Shown here: positions 7,814 through 16,022 of the stretch, piece after piece
Layout of the letters: every line of letters begins with the position of its first letter
Position numbering within the stretch: position 1 is the first letter of the stretch
Assembly: GCF_037055355.1 (NCBI RefSeq)
Contig: NZ_CP146350.1
Coordinates: 992,001-1,056,000 of the forward strand
From: Streptomyces sp. DG1A-41
GTDB taxonomy: Bacteria > Actinomycetota > Actinomycetes > Streptomycetales > Streptomycetaceae
DNA: 64,000 nt
Reading direction: 5' to 3'
Notes under the pieces: model-generated
What the model saw: only the letters and a program-made list of their open reading frames with translations
Told to the model about the DNA's origin: nothing
Databases searched by the model: none
Translations under genes and position numbers: made by a program

Positions 7814-8999
7814 TCAGGAGCGGCCCGCGCTCTGCTTGTCCACCACTTCCGCGAGAGGGTCCACGAAGCGGTCGAGCTCGCTCTCGCGCATGTAGATGTG
7901 GGGCGACACGCGCAGGCCGCTCAGGTGCCGTACCTCCCGGTACTGCACATGCACCTGGTGTGCGTCACGGAGCTCCTGTTCCACCGCCCTGGCGTCCAGG
8001 CCGTCGACGGAGAAGAGACTCACCGCGCCCAGGGACTCCGTGTCCAGAGGCGTGTGCAGCCTGAACCCGGGGATCGCGGCGGCGCGCTCCACCCAGTACC
8101 GGGTCAGCTCCCGTACGCGCGCGTGGACGGCCCGGGCCCCGATCTCCCGGTGGAAGCGCGCCGCCGGCAGGATGCCGGCCTGCAGGGCCGAGTTGTACGT
8201 GCCGAGGTTCCAGTGGTCGAACTTGTCGACGCGCAGCGGCGGCGGATCGAAGGGGGCCAGCAGGGGCCACGTACGGTCGATGACTTGCTCCCTGACGACC
8301 AGCATGCCGTTGCCCACCGGCGCGCCCATCCACTTGTGCAGACTGGTGACGAAGAAGTCGCAATCCAGGTCACGGAAGCTCACCGGCATCTGCGCGAAGG
8401 TCTGGGCGCCGTCCACCACGGTGAGCGTCCCGTGGTCCTTCGCCAGCCGGCACAGCCGCTTCGCCGGCACGACCCGTCCCGTCCAGTGGGACATGTGGGT
8501 GATCTGAAGGACACGGGTGCGCGGTGTCAGGACCGCCGCGTACGCCGCGAAGATCTCGTCGTCGCTGTCCATGAGGTCGTAGTCGGCGGTGACGACCTCG
8601 ATGCCCTCGCGTTCCTGCCGCTGGAACCAGGCGGCGCGCACGCTCGGGTAGTCCCAGTGCGAGACCACGACCGGGTCGCCGGCGGCCAGCGGGATACCGA
8701 AGATCGCCGTGCACAGGCCCTCGGTGGAGTTCCGGTTCAGCGCGATCTCGCCGGGGTCGCAGTCGATCAGCTCGGCGAGTTCCGCCTTGGCCTCGGGGAG
8801 CGCCAGGTCGAGGTTGCTCCACATGTTGCGGTCGGGGTTCCGGTTGACCAGCCGGTAGGCGTCGATCGTCGTCTGCTCGACGACCAGGGGCGGCGGGCTG
8901 ACTCGGCGTTGTTCAGGTTGAGCAGGGGCTGCTGCTCCGGGTAAGCCGCGCGGACGTGCTTCCAGAAGTCGTCCTGGCCCGGGGTGTCGTGGGGCCGCC
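7814..8999 (-). pseudogene. Class-V aminotransferase, isopenicillin-N-epimerase-like, frameshifted
   Basis: The body (~360 aa) is a PLP enzyme of the CefD/NifS class: VVDGAQTFAQ carries the PLP-nitrogen aspartate and TSLHKWMGAPVG the Schiff-base lysine. The expected N-terminus FWKHVRAAYP...LLNLNNA is present, but in another frame. The family sequence NNAGVSPPPL would need one extra G near 8903, so a single-base deletion separates residues ~1-30 from the rest. In addition, no ATG, GTG or TTG is found in the N-terminal frame before the large hairpin at 9024-9064. It is either a real pseudogene or contains a sequencing error. Its place between the IclR genes and the gab-like operon suggests it belonged to the same pathway. 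Confidence 0.75.
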
Positions 9000-9023
9000 G
9001 GTGCGCCGGACGTGTCGGCCGTG

Positions 9024-9064
9024 TGCCCCGTGCCCGGCCGGGGGGGGAGGCCGGGCACGGGGCG
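9024..9064. terminator. Strong hairpin, 14-15 bp stem, downstream of the semialdehyde dehydrogenase
   Basis: CCCCGTGCCCGGCC (9026-9039) pairs perfectly with 9049-9062 around a G-rich 9-nt loop, and G9025-C9063 extends the stem. It lies about 90 nt after the stop of the dehydrogenase gene and just before the aminotransferase remnant, so it is best read as the terminator of the three-gene minus-strand operon. Confidence 0.7.
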
Positions 9065-9152
9065 GCCCGCGAGCGGCCCTGGGGGAACGGGCCGGGTACG
9101 CGGGGCTTCCCGCGCGGTGCGCGACGGGGCGTGTGTCAGGACAGGAACGCCG

Positions 9153-10592
9153 TCATCGCACGGGCACCGCGACGTACTGGTACTCCAGGAACTCGTCGAT
9201 CCCGACCCGGCCGCCCTCACGGCCGAGGCCGGACTGCTTGACCCCGCCGAACGGCGCGGCCGGGTTGGAGACGAGGCCGGTGTTCAGGCCCACCATGCCC
9301 ACCTCCAGACCCTCGCTGACGCGCAGCCCGCGGTCCAGCCCCTGGGTGAAGACGTAACCGACCAGACCCCAGGGCGTGTCGTTGGCGCGGCGCAGGACTT
9401 CCTCCTCGTCGTCGAAGGTGAGGATCGCCGCGACGGGGCCGAAGATCTCCGTGTCCATCAGGCGGCTCTCGGGGGAGACATCCGTGAGCACGGTCGGCGG
9501 GTAGAAGCAGCCCGGGCCTTCCGGCGTACGGCCGCCGACGAGCACCCGGGCGCCGCGCTCGACGGCGTCGGCGACCAGCTCCGCGACCTTGGCGCGTCCG
9601 GTGGCGTCGATCAGCGGGCCGACGTCGACACCGTCCCGGGTGCCGGGGCCCACCACGAGCGCGCCCATCCGCTCGGCGAGCCGCCGTCCGAACTCCTCCG
9701 CCACCGACCGGTGCACGAAGAAGCGGTTGGCGGCCGTGCAGGCCTCGCCCATGTTGCGCATCTTGGCGACCATCGCGCCGTCCACGGCCACGTCGAGATC
9801 GGCGTCGTCGAAGACGATGAACGGCGCGTTGCCGCCCAGCTCCATCGACGTCCGGACGACGGTGTCGGCGCACTGGGCGAGCAGGAGCCGGCCGACGGCC
9901 GTGGAGCCGGTGAAGGACAGCTTGCGGATCCGGCCGCCGCGCAGGAGCGGTTCGCAGACCTCTCCGGCGCGGGAGGTGGTGACGACGTTCAGCACGCCGT
10001 CCGGCAGGCCGGCCTCCTTGAGGATGCCGGCCAGCGCGAGGCTGGACAGCGGGGTCTGCGGGGCCGGCTTGAGGATCATCGTGCAGCCCGCCGCGATCGC
10101 CGGGCCGATCTTGCGGGTGCCCATGGCCAGCGGGAAGTTCCACGGCGTGATCAGCAGGCAGGGACCGACCGGGCGGCGGGAGAGCAGCATGCGGTTGCGG
10201 CCGTCGGGCAACGTGCCGCAGCCGCCGTCGATGCGGACGGCCTCCTCGGAGAACCAGCGGAAGAACTCGGCGGCGTACGCCACCTCTCCCCTGGCCTCGG
10301 CGAGCGGCTTGCCCATCTCGGACGTCATCAGGTGGGCGAGCTCGTCCGTGCGCTCGAGGATGAGCTCGTAGGCGCGGCGCAGGATCTCGCTGCGGGCCCG
10401 GGGCGCGGTACGTGCCCACTCGGCCTGGGCCTGGACGGCGGCCTCCTCGGCGAGCCGTGCATCCTTGGGGCCCGCGTCGGCGACGTGGCAGAGGATCTCG
10501 CCGGTCGCGGGGTCGTCGACGGGCATGGTGGCGCCGTCCGCGGCGTCCACCCAGGCACCGCCGATGAACAACTGGGTCAGTACCTCGGTCAT
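9153..10592 (-). CDS. gabD: Succinate-semialdehyde dehydrogenase-type aldehyde dehydrogenase (GabD-like)
   Basis: The 479-aa NAD(P)-dependent aldehyde dehydrogenase has the expected length. It shows TPWNFPLAMGTRKIGPA, the Rossmann motif SFTGSTAVG, the general-base glutamate in MELGGNAPFIVF and the nucleophilic cysteine in GEACTAANR; the last two match succinate-semialdehyde dehydrogenases. It probably oxidises succinic semialdehyde to succinate after the transaminase encoded two genes upstream. Its ATG overlaps the stop of the FAD/Fe-S gene in an ATGA and AGGAGA lies just before, so it is translationally coupled. The substrate assignment is by family and context; related semialdehydes are possible. 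Confidence 0.85.
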   Translation of the reverse strand: MTEVLTQLFIGGAWVDAADGATMPVDDPATGEILCHVADAGPKDARLAEEAAVQAQAEWARTAPRARSEILRRAYELILERTDELAHLMTSEMGKPLAEARGEVAYAAEFFRWFSEEAVRIDGGCGTLPDGRNRMLLSRRPVGPCLLITPWNFPLAMGTRKIGPAIAAGCTMILKPAPQTPLSSLALAGILKEAGLPDGVLNVVTTSRAGEVCEPLLRGGRIRKLSFTGSTAVGRLLLAQCADTVVRTSMELGGNAPFIVFDDADLDVAVDGAMVAKMRNMGEACTAANRFFVHRSVAEEFGRRLAERMGALVVGPGTRDGVDVGPLIDATGRAKVAELVADAVERGARVLVGGRTPEGPGCFYPPTVLTDVSPESRLMDTEIFGPVAAILTFDDEEEVLRRANDTPWGLVGYVFTQGLDRGLRVSEGLEVGMVGLNTGLVSNPAAPFGGVKQSGLGREGGRVGIDEFLEYQYVAVPVR

Positions 10593-13465
10593 GATGTCTC
10601 TCCTGTGTGATCGGCGGCGGGGTCGAGGAGTTCCGCGAGGTGCAGGGCGCGGATGTCCCGTTCACCGGCGAGGTGGTCGATCTGGGTGGCGCAGCTGAAG
10701 CCGTCGGCCACGACGGTGCGTCCGTCGAGGTTGTCGATGCGGGGTTTGAGGGCCAGATCGGCGACGGCCATGGAGGTGTCGTAGTGCTCCGCCTCGAAGC
10801 CGAAGTTCCCGGCGAGTCCGCAGCAGCCCTCGGCCTCGTCGACGCTGCGTACGCCGAGGCGGCGCAGCAGGTCGGCGGGGCGGCGGCCCTTGAAGGTGGC
10901 GTACTCGTGGCAGTGGGTCTGAAGGACGACGCTCTCGGGCAGCGGCGGCGGGCTCCAGTCCTGGTCGGCCAGGTCTGCCAGGGCCCCGGTGAAGGTGTGG
11001 ACGCGGCTCGCTACGCGCTGGGCGGCCTCGGTGCCGAGCAGTTCGGGGACGTCACGCTGCAAGGCGGCGGCGCAGCTCGGCTCGGCGACGATGATCGGCC
11101 GGTCGTCACCGCCGTCGAGCGCGGCGACCGTGCGGGCCATGATCTTGCGGGCGACGTTCAGCTGTCCGGTGCTGACCCAGGTCAGCCCGCAGCACAGTCC
11201 GTCCTGCGGCGCGCAGGAGACGCCGGCGTCGGCGAGCACACGGCTCGCGGCTCCCGCGACCTCGGGACGGAAGGCGCGGGTGAAGCTGTCGACGAAGAGC
11301 ACGGCCTTCGCCGGCTCGGCGGTTCTGGCGGCGCGCAGGGTCTTGCGCAGGGTGCGGCGCGAGGCGAAGGCGGGGATGGTGCGCTTCGTCGTGACGCCGC
11401 CGAGACGGGCGAGCACCCGCCCGACCGGCCCGCGCAGCAGTGCGTTGATCGGCCGGGCGGCGTAACCGGCCAGGGCGGAGGTCTTGGGCAGCCAGCCGAG
11501 TGAGTAGTGGGAGCGGGGGCGCAGGCGGCCCTTGTAGTGCTGGTGGAGGAACTCGGCCTTGTACGTGGCCATGTCGACGCCGACCGGGCAGTCACTGGAG
11601 CAGGCCTTGCACGACAGGCACAGATCGAGGGCGTCCTTGACCTCGGTCGAGCGCCAGCCGTCGGCGACGGCCTCGCCGCGCACCATCTCCTGGAGCATGC
11701 GGGCCCGGCCGCGGGTGGAGTCGTTCTCCTCGCCCGTGGCCCGGTAGCTCGGGCACATCACGCCGCCGGAGTCGCTGCGGCAGCGTCCCACACCGACGCA
11801 GCGGCGTACCGCGCCCGCGAAGCCGTCCTCGTCGTGCGGGAAGCCGAACGTAGTCTCCAGCAGCGGGAGTTCACGCAGCGCGAGGTCAGCGTCCAAGGGC
11901 GCTGGATCGACGATCACGCCGGGGTTGAGCAGCCCCTCGGGGTCGAAGGTCTTCTTGAACGCGGCGAATGCGGCGATCATGAGGTGGCTGTACATGACCT
12001 CGAGCAGTTCGCTGCGCGCCCGCCCGTCACCGTGCTCACCCGACAGCGTGCCGCCGTGCCCGACGACCAGCGCGGCCGCCTCGGTCAGGAAACGGCGCAT
12101 GACCGCCCGCCCGGCCTCGGTGGCCAGGTCGAAGTCGATGCGTACGTGGACGCAACCCGCGCCGAAGTGCCCGTAGAGCACACCGGTCAGGTCGTGGGTG
12201 GTCAGCAGTTTGCGGAAGTCGCGCAGGTAGGCGGCCAGGTTCTCGGGCGCGACGGCCGCGTCCTCCCAACCGGGCCAGGACTCCCCGCCGTCCACGAGCC
12301 GGGCGGCCAGCCCGGCCCCGTCCTCACGCACCCGCCACAGCGACCGCCGCTCGGCCGGGCTCTCCACGACCCGGCCGCCGGTCATCCGACCCCGGGCCTT
12401 GAGAGCCTCAAGCAGTTCAGCGGCGCGGGCGTTCACCGCAGCCTGGTCGTCGCCTTCGAGTTCGACGTACAGCCAGGCCCGCCCCTCGGGCAGCCCGGTC
12501 ACCGAATCCGCACCACGGCGGGTGCGCATGGTTGCCACGATCGCCTCGTCCATGCCCTCCACCGCGCTGGGCGACCAGCGCAGGATCTCCGGCACGTCCT
12601 CGGCCGCCTCGACCACGTCCTCGTAGCCGAGCGTCAGCAGCGTGGAAGCCTGTGCGGTCGCCACCAGGCGGACCGTCGCGGCGGTGACGACCGCACAGGT
12701 GCCCTCGGTGCCCACCAGAGCACGGACCAGGTCGAAGCCGTTCTCGGGCAGCAGGTGATGCAGCTGGAAGCCGGAGACCTGACGGGGGATCCGGCCCAGC
12801 TCGGTGCGGATCAGTGCCAGGTTGTCCGCGACCAGCCGCCTGAGGTCGGATTCGAGCCGGGCGACGCGCCGCACAGCATCCGCGTCGCCCGGCTCGGCGG
12901 CCCGCAGCCCGGAGTGGTCGGCGACGGCCCGCACGCCGTCGACCGTCACGATCTCCAGGGCCTCGACGTGGCCGCTGGTCCGCCCGTCGCGCACCGACCG
13001 GTTGCCGCACGCGTCGTTGCCGATCATGCCACCGAGGGTGCAGCGGCTGTGCGAGGACGGATCCGGGCCGAAGTCCAACCCGTGCAGGGCGGTCGCGCCG
13101 CGCAGCGCGTCGAGGACGACACCGGCCTCGACGCGTGCGGTGCGGGTCGCCGGGTCGATGTCCAGGATCCGGTTCATGTACCGGGAGAGGTCCAGGACGA
13201 CTCCGAGCCCGACGGCGTTGCCGGCCATGCTGGTGCCGCCGCCCCGGGCGGTGACGGGGACGCCCGTCTCGCGGCAGGCCCGCAGCACCGCGACCACGTC
13301 GTCGGCGGTGCGCGGATAGGCCACGGCCCGGGGCAGCACACGGTAGTTGGAGGCGTCGTAGGCGTAGGGGCCCGTCGCCCCCCGGCCGGTCTCCACCCGC
13401 AAACCGGGCGCGATCTCGGCGATACGGGCCGTGAGACCCGCCAGGTCGCGGGTGGCGGTGCTCAT
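10589..13465 (-). CDS. FAD-binding and 4Fe-4S oxidoreductase, GlcD-GlcF-like fusion (D-2-hydroxyacid dehydrogenase type)
   Basis: The 958-aa protein joins a PCMH-type FAD domain (residues ~35-230, with TARGGGTSMAGNAVG), a FAD-linked oxidase C domain (~270-530, HFGAGCVHVRIDFD), an iron-sulfur module (CVGVGRCRSDSGGVMCPS and CLSCKACSSDCPVG) and two CCG domains (CCGLTW, CCGLAGNFG). This is the architecture of E. coli YdiJ-like D-2-hydroxyglutarate dehydrogenases and fused D-lactate/glycolate oxidases. The ATG at 13465 overlaps the transaminase stop as ATGA; longer reading frames upstream are antisense-like. Sitting between gabT and gabD, it may oxidise a hydroxyacid side product such as 4-hydroxybutyrate or D-2-hydroxyglutarate. 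That substrate is inferred. Confidence 0.85.
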   Translation of the reverse strand: MSTATRDLAGLTARIAEIAPGLRVETGRGATGPYAYDASNYRVLPRAVAYPRTADDVVAVLRACRETGVPVTARGGGTSMAGNAVGLGVVLDLSRYMNRILDIDPATRTARVEAGVVLDALRGATALHGLDFGPDPSSHSRCTLGGMIGNDACGNRSVRDGRTSGHVEALEIVTVDGVRAVADHSGLRAAEPGDADAVRRVARLESDLRRLVADNLALIRTELGRIPRQVSGFQLHHLLPENGFDLVRALVGTEGTCAVVTAATVRLVATAQASTLLTLGYEDVVEAAEDVPEILRWSPSAVEGMDEAIVATMRTRRGADSVTGLPEGRAWLYVELEGDDQAAVNARAAELLEALKARGRMTGGRVVESPAERRSLWRVREDGAGLAARLVDGGESWPGWEDAAVAPENLAAYLRDFRKLLTTHDLTGVLYGHFGAGCVHVRIDFDLATEAGRAVMRRFLTEAAALVVGHGGTLSGEHGDGRARSELLEVMYSHLMIAAFAAFKKTFDPEGLLNPGVIVDPAPLDADLALRELPLLETTFGFPHDEDGFAGAVRRCVGVGRCRSDSGGVMCPSYRATGEENDSTRGRARMLQEMVRGEAVADGWRSTEVKDALDLCLSCKACSSDCPVGVDMATYKAEFLHQHYKGRLRPRSHYSLGWLPKTSALAGYAARPINALLRGPVGRVLARLGGVTTKRTIPAFASRRTLRKTLRAARTAEPAKAVLFVDSFTRAFRPEVAGAASRVLADAGVSCAPQDGLCCGLTWVSTGQLNVARKIMARTVAALDGGDDRPIIVAEPSCAAALQRDVPELLGTEAAQRVASRVHTFTGALADLADQDWSPPPLPESVVLQTHCHEYATFKGRRPADLLRRLGVRSVDEAEGCCGLAGNFGFEAEHYDTSMAVADLALKPRIDNLDGRTVVADGFSCATQIDHLAGERDIRALHLAELLDPAADHTGETS

Positions 13466-14730
13466 CGGTCCGCCGCTCCCGAAGTGCCGGCCTCGACGGC
13501 GTTCGCCCAGGCCTGGAGGCCCTCGTCGACGCCCGCCTCGTCGATCACGAGGGCGGGGATCATGCGGACCACCTGGTTCCACGCGCCGCACAGCAGCAGG
13601 AGCAGGCCCTCGTCGACGGCGGCCCGCTGCACACGGGCGGCGGTCTCCGGGTCGGGGCTGCCGTCCTCGGTGACGAACTCGGTGGCGAGCATGAGGCCGA
13701 GGCCGCGGACGTCGCCGATGCCCGGAGTCCGGTCGGCCACCGCCTCCAGGCCCTGGCGCAGCCGCTTGCCCATCGCCTCGGCGTTCTCCACGAGCTTCTC
13801 GTCGCGAACGACGTCGAGGGTGGCGCAGGCGGCGGCACAGGCGACGGCGTTGGCGCCGTACGTGCCGCCCTGCGATCCGGGCCAGGCCTTGGTCATCAGT
13901 TCCTCGGAGGCGGCGATGCCGGAGATCGGGAAGCCGCTGGCCAGGCCCTTGGCGGTGACGAGGATGTCCGGGGTGACGCCGAAGTGGTCGTGTCCCCAGA
14001 AGCGTCCGGTGCGGCCGACGCCGGTCTGGACCTCGTCGTGGATCAGCAGGAAGCCGTGCCGGTCCGCCCGCTCCCGCAGACCTTCCATGAAGGCGCGGTT
14101 CGCGGGCACGTACCCGCCCTCGCCGAGCACCGGCTCGACGATGATCGCGGCCGTGTCCGCGGGCGAGGAGATCGTCTGGAGGGTGTAGTCGAGTTCCTTC
14201 AGCGCGAAGCGGGTGGCGGTCTCCTCGTCCCAGCCGTAGCGGAAGGCCGTCGGGAAGGGCGTGACGACCACACCGCTCATCAGCGGGGAGAAACCGGACC
14301 GGAAGCGGATTCCGGAGGTGGTCATGGAGGCGGCGGCGACCGTACGGCCGTGGAAACCGCCGTGGCAGACGATGACGTTGGGCCGGCCGGTGGCCTGCCG
14401 GGCCAGCCGCAGCGCCGCCTCGACGGCCTCGCTGCCGGAGTTGGTGAAGAACAGGCTGTCGAGGCCGGCCGGCAGCACCTCGCCCAGCTTGTCGACGAGG
14501 CGGCGCAACGGCTGGTGCATGACTGTCGTGTACTGGCCGTGGATCAGCGTGCCCACCTGCTCCTGCGCCGCCGCCACGACCTTGGGGTGGCAGTGCCCGG
14601 TGCTGGTGACGCCGATGCCGGCGGTGAAGTCGAGGTAGCGGCGGCCGTCCTCACCGAAGAGGTGGACGCCCTCGCCCCGGGCCGCCACCACGGGCGTGGC
14701 CTGGCGAAGGTGCGGCGACAGTGCGGTCAT
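13462..14730 (-). CDS. gabT: 4-aminobutyrate aminotransferase-like class-III transaminase (GabT-like)
   Basis: A 422-aa PLP enzyme of the class-III (omega-amino acid) family. It shows the phosphate-binding FFTNSGSEAVEAAL, the PLP aspartate in LIHDEVQTGVGRTG and the Schiff-base lysine in VTAKGLASGFP, all in the usual order for GABA and other omega-amino-acid transaminases. The ATG at 14730 has GGGAG six bases upstream. First gene of a three-gene operon coupled by ATGA overlaps. With the GabD-like enzyme at the operon end it can convert an omega-amino acid to a dicarboxylate. Ornithine, acetylornithine or beta-alanine specificity cannot be excluded by sequence. Confidence 0.85.
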   Translation of the reverse strand: MTALSPHLRQATPVVAARGEGVHLFGEDGRRYLDFTAGIGVTSTGHCHPKVVAAAQEQVGTLIHGQYTTVMHQPLRRLVDKLGEVLPAGLDSLFFTNSGSEAVEAALRLARQATGRPNVIVCHGGFHGRTVAAASMTTSGIRFRSGFSPLMSGVVVTPFPTAFRYGWDEETATRFALKELDYTLQTISSPADTAAIIVEPVLGEGGYVPANRAFMEGLRERADRHGFLLIHDEVQTGVGRTGRFWGHDHFGVTPDILVTAKGLASGFPISGIAASEELMTKAWPGSQGGTYGANAVACAAACATLDVVRDEKLVENAEAMGKRLRQGLEAVADRTPGIGDVRGLGLMLATEFVTEDGSPDPETAARVQRAAVDEGLLLLLCGAWNQVVRMIPALVIDEAGVDEGLQAWANAVEAGTSGAADR

Positions 14731-14884
14731 GTTCGTCTCCCGGCCTGGGTCGTCGGACTGCTGCGGTCTCCTGAGCATCTCGACGACTCCAGGCAGCGCC
14801 AATGCGTGATCTGTCCGGCCGGGGCGCGGTATCCGGACGTTGTGTCAACCGCTCCGTTCCTCCAGGTGGTGCGCCTGGCATCAG

Positions 14885-14896
14885 AGCACACGTTCC
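14885..14896 (-). promoter_or_regulatory. Possible third IclR half-site upstream of the gabT-like operon
   Basis: On the minus strand this reads GGAACGTGTGCT, about 155 nt before the gabT start. The IclR operators have GGAACGC then TG or CA then TGCT, so this copy is one base shorter. The -10-like TATAAT/TAGTAT of the regulators is replaced by TCTGAT, and no clear outer dyad is present. The resemblance suggests shared control but is weak. Confidence 0.3.
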
Positions 14897-14978
14897 GCCT
14901 TTCCCGCGTGCTTGCGTCACGGCACGGACCAAGCCGTACGACACGGAGCAAGCCCAGGGAACCCGCACGCGGAATCGC

Positions 14979-16022
14979 CTACGGGTGGAAGCCCGCCTCG
15001 CCCTCGACGCGGACGCCCGTCTCCTCCCCGGGGCGGACCGGAAGCGGTCCCACCACGCGGATGCCGATGGGGGTGTCGTGACCTTCGACGGCCACCGTGA
15101 CCATGGCGTCGTGGCCGTAGTACGAGACATCGGTGACCGTCCCTCTGACCGCGCCCTCGGAGTCCGCGTCGGTGAGGCGGAGCTGTTCCGGACGGAGCAG
15201 GACCGTGCCGGCGCGCAGGCCGCCGGGCGGGGCGGCGAGGGGCACCGTACCCAGGGCGGTCCGGGCCGTGCTGCCGACGTCGACAGTGCCGGGGAGCAGG
15301 ACGGCGTCGCCGACGAAGCCGGCGACCCAGGGATCCGCCGGACGTCGGTAGAGGTCCTGCGCGGTGGCGCACTGGGCGACCCGGCCGTCCCGTACGACGG
15401 CGACGAGGTCGCCGGTGGACAGGGCCTCCTGCTGGTCGTGGGTGACCAGCACGGCCGTGGCGCCGGTCGCCCGCAGCGCTGACCGTACGTCCGCCCGCAC
15501 CCCTGCCCGCAGTGCGCTGTCGAGGGCGTTGAACGGCTCGTCGAGCAGGATGAGTTGGGGTCGCGGCGCCAGGGCGCGGGCCAGGGCGACACGCTGTTGC
15601 TGGCCGCCGGACAGCTCGTGCGGCATGCGGTCGCCGTAGCCGGTGAGGCCGACCAGTTCGAGCATCTCGTCCGTGATGCGCCGCCGTTCGGAACGGTCGG
15701 CGCCGGTCAGGCCGAAGGCGACGTTGCGGGCCACGCTCAGGTGCGGGAAGAGGGCGCCCTCCTGGGGCACGATGCCGATACGGCGGCGCTCCGGCGGGAC
15801 GTGGACGCCGGGCCCGTTCAGGAGGCGGTCGCCGAGTCGGACGGTGCCCGCGTCGGCGCGCAGAAACCCGGCGACGACCCGCAGCAGGGTGGTCTTGCCG
15901 CAGCCGGAAGGGCCGAGAACCGCCGCCAACGCGCCTGCGGGAACGGTGAGTTCGAGTCCGCGCAGGATCGGCTCCCCGGCTCCGTAGGACTTGGTGAGTC
16001 CTACGACGTGCAGTTCGTTCAT
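14979..16022 (-). CDS. fbpC: Ferric iron ABC transporter ATP-binding protein (FbpC-like)
   Basis: The 347-aa ATPase has Walker [10 protein letters not shown] (about residue 36-44), signature LSGGQQQR, Walker B LILLDEP and a C-terminal TOBE domain, matching FbpC/AfuC-type ferric importers in length and order. The ATG at 16022 overlaps the permease stop as ATGA. It is the last of three genes (binding protein, fused permease, ATPase) behind an iron-box promoter. It powers uptake of ferric iron released from the lipoprotein-bound form outside the membrane. Confidence 0.9.
   Translation of the reverse strand: MNELHVVGLTKSYGAGEPILRGLELTVPAGALAAVLGPSGCGKTTLLRVVAGFLRADAGTVRLGDRLLNGPGVHVPPERRRIGIVPQEGALFPHLSVARNVAFGLTGADRSERRRITDEMLELVGLTGYGDRMPHELSGGQQQRVALARALAPRPQLILLDEPFNALDSALRAGVRADVRSALRATGATAVLVTHDQQEALSTGDLVAVVRDGRVAQCATAQDLYRRPADPWVAGFVGDAVLLPGTVDVGSTARTALGTVPLAAPPGGLRAGTVLLRPEQLRLTDADSEGAVRGTVTDVSYYGHDAMVTVAVEGHDTPIGIRVVGPLPVRPGEETGVRVEGEAGFHP

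Noticed and set aside
11507..14188. 893-codon plus-strand frame opposite the FAD/Fe-S and gabT genes
   Set aside because: No domain resemblance; the minus-strand frames carry complete motif sets.
14843..14848. TTGACA on the minus strand upstream of gabT as a promoter -35
   Set aside because: No -10-like hexamer at 16-19 bp downstream; the region there is GGGGCG-rich.
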